Assembly (NCBI GenBank): GCA_009792885.1
Contig: WMCF01000034.1
Span: 8,230,448 to 8,294,447, forward strand
Source: Eremophila alpestris peregrina
Taxonomy: Eukaryota; Chordata; Aves; Passeriformes; Alaudidae
Length of the DNA: 64,000 nucleotides
Direction of reading: 5' to 3'
Below are positions 38,801-48,780 of this stretch, in pieces. Position 1 is the first letter of the stretch; every line of letters starts with the position of its first letter. Below the pieces are notes generated by a model. That model ran no database searches. It was not told where the DNA came from and worked only from the letters and a program-made list of their open reading frames with translations. Made by a program: the position numbers and the translations under genes.

Positions 38801-41800
38801 CAAGCTGTGTCTGATACAAATAAGCTAATAAAACTACTATCCTTTTGTCACCCCATCAGTATGTGGAGTAAGGGATGCAGGGTGTTGCTGTTGTAGTCTG
38901 TAGAGAAAATTTCTTGCCCGCCCCCCCGTCATCATATTTATAGAAGAAAAACCTGGTCTCATTCTGCTGTAGAAGAACAGGGCTGTCTGAAATAAGTAGA
39001 AGAAAGAAACGAAAAACTGACTTCTATCAGAATGCAAAGAAAAAAATCACAGGACCTACCTGTTATGAATAAGTTTTGCTCATTTGCATCAAGGAAAAAA
39101 AAAAAAAAGGCAGAAAAGCAAGAGTAGCCACAAGTTTACTCAAATATCATGGATGCTGTGGATGCTGACCAAGGGAACATGAAGGTTCTCCAGCTCTTTC
39201 ATTGGCATCAACTAATTAGTCAGAAGTGGTTATTGAGCAAACACAGAGCTTGGCATTACTGAGGACTTGGGATGAACCTGTCCAGCCTTCATGCCTTAGT
39301 ATTTTGTTTGAGGAGAACACCTGGGCAATATGCCAACACGCATGCAACACCTATTAACTTTTTCATCTGTAAAAAAAATGCATGAAAAACAAATCTGGAG
39401 GAACAAGAAATAACATTTCACTAGCTAAAGGGAGTATTTATTCTTCCCATGCAGACAGCTGTATGCTAAGAAATGTAAAAATTTTATTTCAGTATGTGGT
39501 TCAAGGGATAACCTTATCAGAATGGAGGAATTTATCTTCTGTATTTTTCTCAGCACAGTATCAGCACTGTGTCTCTAGCTGGTGAATTTCTATCTGGGTA
39601 AGAAGCAACTAGAACTGTCAGTGGCATTTCATGAGCTTAGAATATCCTGAGTTGGAAGGGAATGCACAAGGCATCCTTCACATAACACTGTCCATGCACA
39701 CACAAATTATATAAATATTCTGCATGTGAACAGGGAATCTAGCACATTCCAAACCTGTCAGGTGATGTGTACAGTGGCTCAGCTGTGCTGCTCATGGTCA
39801 CTAAATTTTATATCTCTGGTTTAGAGAGTCCTTATTTGATAATGTCATAAAAGCAATCATTTGCAGCCTGGTTCAAGGGCTGTTTTAATACATTATGGCT
39901 TTTCTTAGTGTTCAATATAATATTCTTAAGACTTAATTACCTTTTAAAACCTCAAAAGAAAGTTCTTCTTCTGATTGCATTTTTAAAGGTAATTTGAGAC
40001 TATAATCACATCTTTCCCAGACTTTAACTGAAAACTTGTATTTGTCTCTCTTTAATACCTCTTAAAGTGCTTGGTTTTTCCTGATATCAGATTTTTACAA
40101 TTGCAAAGTCATAAGCACAAATGGTGTAAAATGGGGGAGCTATCACCTGAAGCCTAAATATGCAATTATTTGAGCATAAGTCATGAAAAACAAGGGAGCA
40201 AATACTTAAAAGATTTCTTCACTTGTGCCTACAATTAATAGGACCAGATTTAAACAAAACTAAATGTAAAATCTCTAGGCTGTGTCTTATCCATCAGTCT
40301 TTCCTCGTTTGCATAGTTTTCTTCTGAATTTTTCATAGTTATACTAATGTGTACTACACGAATCATGAAAACCAACATATTTATGGTTGAGCAGGGATTA
40401 TTATATAACCTGGAATAGGTCACTTTTCCAATTTTATTATCAGCTACATCAAAAATCTAAGTCTTATGTTTCACAGCATAGGACTTAACTTCCTAGTGTT
40501 CTGTTGCTTTATAATGTGTAATTTCATGAGATTTTTTTTTCCATTTTAAAAGAGAGTAATTATCCAAACTTCACAGTCACATTAAACAATTTGAAAAAGT
40601 GATATCAAAATGGAATTATGTCTTTCTCTATTTTCCTTCCAATTGTGGATTTTTTTTTCCCAGCCAAAGTTATGATTTTTCTGCGAAAGGTGACTGACTT
40701 GTGGTGTCTGAAGGTCTTGGAGCTGCCATTGCTGAACAGGTTCTCTATGAATTTTTCTAGATCTAGTATCAGGACAGAATGAGCTTTGTAGAAAATGCTA
40801 AGATCTTTTATTAGAATATTGATCCAGACAGAAAAAAACATGCTGAGATATTTTCAGGCTTTTAGCATTGTAATTCAAAACATATACGTGTATTAAATGT
40901 TCACGAAGTTCAGTCTCTAGTAAGTTCTGGGAAGATGAAAATTCCTTCTCAGCTTTATTGAGGACAGATTGAGAGATATGAAAAGACCAGCAAAATTCTT
41001 CTATTAAAAAGTTTTCCTTCAGTTTATATCTGTATTTTGTATTTCCTCTTCATAAAAGTATGGTGACATGTCATATTTCTTGAGTGGAGCTTATTTGATC
41101 TACTGTATGTACTTCTATTTGTTCAAGATACCTTGCTTGTCTTCTGTATTTCCTACCTAACCATTCCTATGACCAGCAGACCTGAGACTGACATGAATAC
41201 TTCCTTGACTGCTCTTGCTAAAATGGCCTGTATTTCAACAACATCAATTTCTAAGCTGAGAGCAAGGAAAATTACATTCATGAATAAATTGCTATCTCCC
41301 AAACTAAGCTGCAGAATGAATGCTATGACCAATTTCACCACCTAACAGATAAGCTAAAAGGTTAAAGTTGGAGTCTTCTTGGAACCATCTGCATGTGTAG
41401 TGGAGTGACCCCCCTCCTCATGCTCTGGCTTAGGGATCAGTGAAACATCAAAAATCTAATGATTTTGACCTTGTTCTGATAAAGTGAAGAAGTTTTCAGT
41501 CCCTTGGTTTTTCACAGGCTGGGATTTGATTCCAAATTGTGCACTCAAATTACAGGCGTCCTGGTTTTCCTTGTTTGCATACTGTGAATGCAGCTCTTTA
41601 AAACTCTTATCTTTGATCGCTGTCGCTGATCACATCTTACAAAGGGCTGAGCTTAGCACTGATTTCGGTATTTGCAGTATCCATAAGCAGCCAGTGATTT
41701 AAGCAGCTTTTATTCCCGTTTCATACCAAAATTACATTTTGCCACGCTACTAGCTGTCTAGCCTGGTAAATATAGTGCTTTATTCTGTGTTTTTCAGGAT

Positions 41801-44800
41801 GGCAGTTCCCCATACGGTGCCAGGTATGTGGGGTCCATGGTAGCTGATGTTCACCGTACACTGATGTATGGTGGCATCTTCATGTATCCTGCTAATCAGA
41901 AGAGTCCTAAAGGAAAGGTATGTAATTTGAGTTCCTTTCTGGTGAATTTAGCCAACCTAATACCTCTGGTATTACCAGAGCAACAGTTAAGATAAATAAA
42001 CAAATAATAATCTTCCACTGCAGAAAAAATTATGAATGAAAATGATGGTCAGATATTGAATTTAGGAAAGAAATGTAGGCAATTGCCAATTTAAGCCAGA
42101 AATCTTCCTCTGTGCTTTTATATTACCAAATACTCAAGTGGTTTTCATGACAATGAAAGACTTAATAATTTTTCTAAAGATATTTCAGTGCCGTAGAAAC
42201 ACACTGAGGCAGCTGTGCATAGCTGTGCATAGATGCAACACAGATCTAAGGGAAACTCTGCACTTCAAACTGGCAGCTGGAGTTATCCCATCCAGGCAGT
42301 GGGATATGCTGAGCCCCAGAAAGGGTTTTGCCCAGTGCTAAAAGAAAAGGTTTTCCTACCTCATGTTTCCAAAGAATGCTGAGCTTATGTCACCAGCTCT
42401 GCAAACTCAAGCCTCTACTATCTGATCAGAAAAGGTGATTACAGTGGAAGGTGAGTTTCATGCAGTATTTTAGGAAAATATGACTTCCCATTTGGACACC
42501 GGTACAAAATGCACCATGAGAGTGTAGTGCAGTGCAGTACAGTCAGTCTTTGAAACTGATGGGCCATGGACCATTGTCAACCTCAACTTCTCTCCTGCAG
42601 CCTCAGATACCCTTATTATCAACTTTCTAAACAAACAGGTTTTGGGAGACCTACCTATACAGCGGATCTGTGGACCAACAGTAACCTGCAGGTCATCCTT
42701 AGGGAATCATTGGCTCAGTACATAACAGGTTGGACATTGTGTTTTGACTCGAAGAACATATTCTGTCCTGATCTACACTGTACTTAAAACCTTCTGTTCA
42801 GATGTTTTTGCATCCATGGCTGGTACATGGAGGAATCTGCCCCATCTCCCATACTGGTCTCAAAAAATCCTGTTGTCTATAGGGAGAGAGGACTACTGGT
42901 TCCATCATGGTGAGATTGTATTTACCAAAATACCAGCAGATCCAAAAAGTCTTCAAAGCAAAAACAGGAAAATAATTATCTTCAACATATACAACCAAAA
43001 ATGTCCACATGTTTGTCCAGGCAAAAATGAATTAAATTTTTGTATCAGCATCCCATTGGAAAAATCCCCAAAACACCACCCCAAAAAGCCCTCACTAAAT
43101 GATGTGGATCTGTGCGCACATAAGAGAAAGGGACAAAAAAGGAATTTGCTGAATGTGAAAAAGTGGGTTTGCTGACTGGCCTCTTCAAATAAAACTTTTT
43201 GTTTTGAAATCTGTACTAAACCATTGTTGAAAAGAGACAATGAGAAACTGTACAAAAGAACAAAGGAATGAAGGACTTACATAGTTTTCTAGAAATAAAG
43301 GTTTCCACAGGAGTTAACCCACATTTATTATTGGATTGTTCTGGCTTGAGGTGCCAGAGAATAACGGAAGAAGCAAAACATGCTATCATTACAAGTAAGT
43401 TTTCTTTCCATCTCAGAGTGCAGGTGTATATAGTTCTTTTCACATGTATCTTTTTTTGTGGGAGAAATAATACTCTTGTGGCAAGTGCCCTGATCATCTT
43501 TCCCTAGAAAGACAGTCCATGTACTTGATTGGAGAGCTGAAAAGAACCAAATATCACTGGAATTGATCAAAAGTTTCTTCCTTAAGTTAAAAAAAGAAAA
43601 TTAAATGCTCAATAAACACTACAAGAAAAGACAAGAAATAAATCTTCTTTTGTAATGATTTATTTTGAATACTATTTCTTATGAACTTAAGGCTTATAGT
43701 TCTCTGTTAAATGAAAATGTTAAACCTATCTGAAGACAGAGCCCATCTGAAGATCCTTAAGTGCAATTACACTGATACCTGAAGAAAAACTGCTTTCCTC
43801 AAGTTGCATAGCCACAGCTTAGGAACATGAAACTTGAAATGTGGTTTCAGGGTGATACCACTGCTGTTTGCTGGCTCATGATCTTCCAGAATAGAGCCAA
43901 GCAGTAGGAAGAAAAGTGAAATATATTGGTCCTATGTTGCCTCAGAGACGGAGTCCTTGTACCAGAAGTAGCAATTCAGTGGGCTTTAAAGATAAGAAAC
44001 AAGGTAATATAGTGCTATTTAAGTTGTGGTATGTCATGGTTTTATTGCAGCATGGTAAAGGCATGACAGGCAGTGAAGTCCTGTGTTCAACCCACTTACA
44101 TATGTCTCTATGTACAGTAGCATTCTGTCAGACTTCCTCTTTCCCAGAAAACATTCCCCCTTTTGTACATGTTGAGTCCTTTAAACAAAATATGTGCTAA
44201 TATTGTCATACATGAGCACTTCACAGATAAACCTACAGAAATGATGTTTGTTCAGAACTGACCAGCTATCATTGATGTTCACTTAAACATAGGAAATTTT
44301 GGCATTCCACCAAAACACACTCCGCCCAAGAGGTAACATTTTGAAAAAAAGTAAACAGATTTCAGGGACCAAACCAAACGGGAATTTTTTCCTTATCTGG
44401 ATAAGTTCACGCCACTAATATATGTCTGCATTTCTGAAGAGAAGCAATAAAAGCCTGAAACCTGAAACTGGGAGCATCAAGTTTCAGACTCCAAAATATC
44501 CTGACTAAACATAACGTGATTATCCCAAGCTCTGAGTTAACATATAATGGCTCCATATGAGAAGATATTTTGGCTTTTCTTTCCCAGTACTGTTAGCTTA
44601 GCTGGCTTAACTGTTTTGCTGATGTCTGTGGTACACCTACTTTTGACATTTTTGACAAAGTACAGCTTCACTGGTGCTGCACATCTGTACGTTAGCTTGG
44701 AAATTACAGTGGTGATGCCTGGATGTAAGGTCAGTGCACTGTTCCTGCAAACAGAAGGCTTCAGGGAAAGGGAGAAGAAGAGAGGGAAGGAGGTGCTCTC

Positions 44801-45147
44801 TGAGAGATATTGCTACTTAAGCAGCTTACTTAAGTAAACTGAAGTTTGGTACAAAATTTTCTAAAATCACAAAAGGAATGCTAAGTTTTGGCTAGTCCTT
44901 TGATATAACTTCCCCCAAAGACAATAATGTGTTTCCTCTTGCTTTCTTCTAGCTCCGACTTCTCTATGAATGCAACCCTATTGCTTTCATCATTGAGCAG
45001 GCAGGTGGGATTGCAACTACAGGGACTGAAGCCGTGTTGGATGTGAAACCTGAGAATATTCACCAGAGAGTTCCTTTTATTGTTGGCTCTCCAGATGATG
45101 TGCAAGACTACCTTGCTTGTGTACAGAAACACCAGAAGAGCAGCTAA
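25237..45147 (+). CDS. FBP2: Fructose-1,6-bisphosphatase 2 (muscle type), 7 coding exons
   Basis: Muscle isoform of the same hydrolase, supporting glycogen synthesis from lactate and opposing phosphofructokinase. The CDS joins 25237-25409, 28156-28318, 29242-29334, 34124-34264, 35493-35630, 41798-41917 and 44953-45147: 1023 nt, 340 residues, against 339 in human. Catalytic Asp76, Glu99/Glu100, DPLDGSS (120-126), Arg245/Tyr246, Lys276 and Glu282 are intact, and the frame is open throughout. Muscle markers are Lys21 (MEKGR) and Glu71 (GDEVKK), the latter linked to calcium sensitivity in mammals. The nuclear-localisation motif KKKGK is at 205-209. Unusual features are an extra Ala28 in the AMP loop (KGATGEL), Pro133 for Ser131 and Lys142 for Arg140 (mature mammalian numbers). 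An intact copy argues against a hummingbird source, since FBP2 is reported lost there. Confidence 0.97.
25410..28155 (+). other. FBP2: FBP2 intron 1
   Basis: 2.7 kb. It contains the ACT/GCT microsatellite, a C12 run at 27449-27460, and a near-duplicate 'gctgtaggctctgct' pair at about 27885-27920. No coding element was seen. Confidence 0.7.
26695..26796. repeat. Compound trinucleotide microsatellite (ACT)n(GCT)n(ACT)n
   Basis: 34 consecutive triplets: 12 ACT, six GCT, then mostly ACT with ACC and ATT interruptions. It lies inside FBP2 intron 1. On the minus strand it reads as a poly-serine open frame, which is an artefact of the repeat. The pure 12-unit block should be length-variable. Confidence 0.97.
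28156..28318 (+). CDS. FBP2: FBP2 coding exon 2
   Basis: Starts after TCTGCAG and completes Met58; ends phase 0 at a weak donor, GTCTGT. It encodes FGIAGTVNVTGDEVKK, with muscle-type Glu71, catalytic Asp76 and metal ligands Glu99-Glu100. Failure to splice here would read on in frame for about 50 residues. Confidence 0.95.
29242..29334 (+). CDS. FBP2: FBP2 coding exon 3
   Basis: 31 codons, phase 0, between TTTTAG and GTAAGA. It has Lys114-Tyr115 and the DPLDGSSN metal site. Compared with human FBP2 it carries CLAPIG instead of CLASIG (Pro133) and IYKK instead of IYRK (Lys142, at the AMP-contacting Arg140). Confidence 0.96.
29335..34123 (+). other. FBP2: FBP2 intron 3
   Basis: 4.8 kb, non-coding. 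A GC-richer stretch near 29,640-29,830 and a cluster of TGTACC-type motifs at about 33,629-33,695 are visible. No transposon or gene was recognised. Confidence 0.65.
34124..34264 (+). CDS. FBP2: FBP2 coding exon 4
   Basis: 47 codons, phase 0, after TCCTCAG and before GTACAG. It encodes DEPSEKDALQPGR, the GYALYGSAT core and LVALSTGQGVD, the muscle-type sequence of this segment. Confidence 0.96.
35493..35630 (+). CDS. FBP2: FBP2 coding exon 5
   Basis: 46 codons, phase 0, between CCTGCAG and GTAAGA. It encodes IKKKGKVYSLNEGYAKYFDP and ends KKKFPE. The KKKGK motif serves nuclear import of muscle FBPase in mammals. By hand count about 21 of 138 bases differ from FBP1 exon 5. Confidence 0.96.
35631..41797 (+). 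other. FBP2: FBP2 intron 5
   Basis: 6.2 kb, the largest intron of the window. It contains the T59 homopolymer near its 5' end and an A14 run near 39,093. A minus-strand open frame at 35893-36210 has no recognisable motif. Nothing else stands out. Confidence 0.65.
35796..35854. repeat. T59 homopolymer
   Basis: Fifty-nine uninterrupted T residues in FBP2 intron 5, by far the longest homopolymer here. It could be an expanded mononucleotide tract, the poly(A) tail of a minus-strand retrocopy, or partly a sequencing artefact. The right flank has no recognised cDNA, and no target-site duplication was found by eye. Confidence 0.95.
41798..41917 (+). CDS. FBP2: FBP2 coding exon 6
   Basis: 40 codons, phase 0, between TTTCAG and GTATGT. 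It encodes Arg245-Tyr246, MVADVHRTLMYGGIF and the terminal SPKGK with active-site Lys276. Confidence 0.96.
41918..44952 (+). other. FBP2: FBP2 intron 6
   Basis: 3.0 kb, GTATGT to TTCTAG. It has a 10-bp direct duplication at 42211-42230. The open frame at 42744-43175 has no family motif and no splice support. No element was recognised. Confidence 0.65.
44953..45147 (+). CDS. FBP2: FBP2 coding exon 7 and stop
   Basis: 64 codons plus TAA at 45145-45147, after a TTCTAG acceptor. It begins LRLLYE (Glu282) and continues through GSPDDVQDYL. The C-terminus HQKSS is slightly different from the human muscle form. Confidence 0.96.
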   Translation, partial: LRLLYECNPIAFIIEQAGGIATTGTEAVLDVKPENIHQRVPFIVGSPDDVQDYLACVQKHQKSS

Positions 45148-45150
45148 AGA

Positions 45151-45195
45151 CTTTCCACATCAAATCTTTCCACATCAAATCTTTCTACATCAAAT
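45151..45195 (+). repeat. Three tandem copies of a 15-bp unit in the FBP2 3' UTR
   Basis: The unit CTTTCCACATCAAAT is present twice perfectly and once with a single C-to-T change, starting three bases after the FBP2 stop codon. A fourth copy would begin CTTCC but is degenerate. Confidence 0.97.
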
Positions 45196-45756
45196 CTTCC
45201 TCATCCATTTTTAGTCTCCAAGAAAACCTCTACCTTCCAAAATAGTCGATTCTAGCTTTTACCACCAATCTCTTCAGTGAAAATCCCAGTTTACAAGAAC
45301 AGGAAAAATAGTGAGACTTTGTTTATCCTTGCAGGCAAGTGTAAAAATCCTTTAATTCTTATTTATGCTGGGCAAGTGCAGAGTCAGAGTAATGAGAAAC
45401 AGAAACTACTTATTTATATAATATTAACAAAAGGGAGTGAATTATGTCAGTATACCCATTTGATCTGATGCTTTACGTTTGACATTACATAGATGGCATT
45501 GTTTGCAACAGGATTTCCACATCAATATTTGCAATGCCATTATCTGGATTTTCTGTCAGAAGCTTTCTTGCAGATGCTTTTTATCTTGACAGCCCTAAGA
45601 AGAGCAGAAGTCTCATGCTGTCTGAAACAGTATTTTTAAGCTGCAAATAATATATATTTTGGGTAATTAATGGAGATGAAAAGGCTGCAGTGTTGCCAGG
45701 GTATTTAATTTCTCATAAGAACAGGAAACATGATGTGTTATCTACACACAAATTAC

Positions 45757-45762
45757 AATAAA
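45757..45762 (+). terminator. FBP2: FBP2 candidate polyadenylation signal
   Basis: The first canonical AATAAA after the stop codon, about 610 nt downstream, followed by TG-containing sequence (TTGCTATGGATGTG). It predicts a 3' UTR of about 630 nt. Other sites cannot be excluded. Confidence 0.5.
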
Positions 45763-45789
45763 CCATTGCTATGGATGTGACACCCAAAT

Positions 45790-46690
45790 CATGCCTATTC
45801 TGTTGATCCTTTGTCCTCTGCATTGTCCTTTGACCCATTGTCCTATGCAAGAGGATACAAAGACACTGTTATACCTCCATTTTCTCTTACTTTGAAAGTT
45901 TCTTATTTCAGATTGAAGTGCCCTTATAGACATTGTATTCCCATTCCTAGTCACTGTGTTGTCCTGTCCTTAAGTGGAAGGGAGCGCCCAAGTTTGTAGA
46001 TGCTTGTTGTCAAAGTGAACAACAAAAATCAGATGGTCTGCAGAACTTAATTAGTAAATTCCAAACTTGGCATGAGAATTGATACAAGTTAGTCCCTGAT
46101 CTCTTAGAATTAGCACACAGCAGTGGGGTTGGGATAAAGAGGTAGGGCAAAAGGGGAGAGAGCAGGAGGGAGAGAGAGAGAGGGGTGAATTAAAGAGGAG
46201 GGGGAAGGCAAGCGGGACACAGCAAGAGAGTCCTGGCTCCAGCATGACTCCAGCTGATGGGGAGTCCAGGGATGGGGGTGCACATGTGCTTGGGCTTTGT
46301 GAGGATACGTTTTTTTCCCTGCCATGAAGAGAACTTTCTCATTTTCTATACAAATTCGTTATCATGCACAGTCTGTTCTTTCAGACCCTTCTAGAAATGG
46401 GTCAGAGGGCTTCAGGCATCTTGGGTGGTCTTGATCCCTCCCAATAGTCCATGCACGCATCCTCTTAGTCTCATTCCTGTGCTTGCACTGTTTTGTCCTT
46501 ATCTCCAATAGTTACAACAAGGATGTTTGTCCTGGAAAAGTGCTGCCCTACTTCTGTATGACCACCATCTTCAGCCACACCCTGTTCTTTCTCAGTGTGT
46601 GTTACCAACAATCACTGGTTGCTATTATCAACAATCGTTGGTTGGCTCCACAACTATCTGGTACTGCTGTTGAGACATACACATTAGCCC
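45790..46690. other. Intergenic DNA 3' of FBP2 with a purine-rich tract
   Basis: No gene seen. A GA-rich stretch at about 46139-46203 includes a short perfect (GA)n run. The stretch leads into the 5'-truncated CR1 element. Confidence 0.6.
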
Positions 46691-46699
46691 TGTCAGGAT

Positions 46700-48780
46700 C
46701 CTGTGTGACCTTCCTGAGAGCCACCTTTGACTTCTCCAAAGACCTATTCATAAGAATCCCCTGGGATAAGGCTCCAGAAGACAAGGAGGTCCAAGAGAGC
46801 TTGTCAGTATTCAAACATCACTTCTTTCAAGCTCAAGACCAGTGTACCCCTATGAGCAGAAAATCAGGCAAAGGGGACAGTAGACCTGCATGGATGAACA
46901 GAGAGTTTTCTAGAAAGAAATTTCTGGAATCTGAAGAAAGAGCCAGGCCATGTGAGAGGACTATAGGAACATCATCAGAGTATGCAGGGATGAGATGAGG
47001 AAGACCAAGGCCCACTTGGCATTGAATATGGCGAGGGCAAATGAAAGGGCTTCTATAAGTACACCAGCAGCAAAAGGAAGATTAGGGAAAATGTGGGGCC
47101 TCTGCTGAATCAGATGGGTGTCCTGTTGATGGAAGACACAGAGAAGGCAGAATTACTGAATGCCTTCTTTGTCTCAGTCTTTACTGATGAGGCCAGCCCT
47201 CCGGAGTCACAGACCTCAGAGGCAAGAGAGGAAGGCTGGAGAAAGGAAAACTTTGCCCTGGTTGTAGAGGGTTGGGTTAGAACTCAGCTAGAGAGAGCTT
47301 AACACCCATAAATCCATGGGCTCTGATGGGAGGCACCTATGGGTGCTCAGGGAGCTGGCAGATGTTGCTAAGCCAACCTCCATTATGTGTGCAAAATCAT
47401 GGAGAACAGGAGAGATACCTGATGAAGAAAGTCAACATTACTGCCATCTCCAAAAAGGACAAGGAAGACCTGGGAAAATATGTCCTGTCAGACTCACCTC
47501 CATACCTGAAAAGGGAACGGACCAGCTCATTCTGGAAGTCATGCCCAGGCATGTAGAGGACAAGGTAATTGGAAGTTGTCATAAATGGATTCACTCATGC
47601 TTGACCAATCTGATAAACTTTTGCCAGCATGGCAGGATGGGTCAGTGAGGGGAGAGCAGTGCATGTTGTTCTGCCTTGACTTCAGGAAGGCTTCTGACAC
47701 TGTGTCCCATAACATCCTTGCAAGTAAGGTCAGGAAATGGGTGTTAGAGGAAGGGATGGTGAGGTGGATGAGGAACTGGCTGAATGGCAGAGCTCAGAGG
47801 GTTGTGATCAGCAGAGCAGAATCCACCTGGAGGCCAACAGCCAGTGGCATTTTCTGGGATCAATACTGGGACCATTCTTGTTCAATGTGTTTATTAACAA
47901 CCCAGATGAAGGGACAGAATGTACCCTCAGCATGTTTGCTGATGGCACTGAACTGAGGGAGTGGCTGATCCACCTGAAGACTCTGCTGCCATTCTGTGGG
48001 ACCTTGATAGGCTGGAGAGTTGGGCAGAGAGAAACTTAATGAGTTCAACAAGGGCAGGTGTTGGATCCTGCACCTGGGGAGGAACAACCCCAAGTGCCAG
48101 TACAGGTCAGGGGTTGCTCCTACAGAGCAGCTCTTGGAGAAGGACCTGGGACTCTTGGTGGATCACAAGCTGTCCATGAGCTGGCAGTGCCCTCATGGCC
48201 AGGAGGGCCCAGGGTATCCTGAGGCGCACTGGGAAGAGCGTGACCAGAAAGCTGAGGGAGTTGCGCCTCTACTTGGCCCTGGTGAGGCCACATCTGGAGT
48301 GCTGTGTCCAGTTCTGGGCTCCTCAGTAAAAGAGAGACAAGAAGGTACTGGAGAGGGTCTAGCAGAGGGTCACAAAGATGATTTGGGATCTGGAGCATCT
48401 CTCTTATGAGGAGAGACTGCAGGAGCTGGGCCTGTTTAGTCTGGAGAAGAGAAGACTGAGAGGGGATCTCATTAACACATATAAGTGTCTCAAAGGTGGG
48501 TGCCAAGAGGATGGTGCCAGACTCTCTTCAGTGGTGCCAGTGACAGGACAAGGACCGATGGCCATCAACTAAAATACAGGAAATTCCACCTCAGCATGAG
48601 GAAGAATTTTTTTACACTGTGGGTGGCAGAGCACTGGAACAGGCTGTCCTGTAGTCTTCCTCTGTGAAGACATTCAATACCCATTTGAACAGGTTCCTGT
48701 GTAACTTGGTGTAGCCTTGGAAGGGGAGTTGGACTGGATGATCTCCAGAGGTCCCTTCCAACCCTTATGATTCTGTGAGT
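46700..48780 (+). mobile_element. CR1 LINE, 5'-truncated and frameshifted
   Basis: CR1 ORF2 remnants appear in order on the plus strand but in different frames. An IPWDKAPEDKEVQES segment between endonuclease and RT lies near 46,755-46,800. Then come RT blocks near 47,093-47,230, an LRELADVAKP block near 47,345, and a LDFRKASDTVSHNIL block near 47,680-47,725. The C-terminal LSYEERLQELGLFSLEKRR block is near 48,400-48,450. The RT catalytic motif reads FADG at 47,935-47,946, so one catalytic Asp is lost. The 3' end carries the CR1-type GGTCCCTTCCAACC and 'ttctgtgagtctg' tail. It is dead: several frameshifts and a missing 5' part. The left boundary is approximate. Confidence 0.9.

Noticed and set aside
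46483..48667. Series of plus-strand open frames that could be read as several small genes
   Set aside because: All but the leading part are frameshifted pieces of one CR1 ORF2, in the correct order and ending in a CR1 3' tail.
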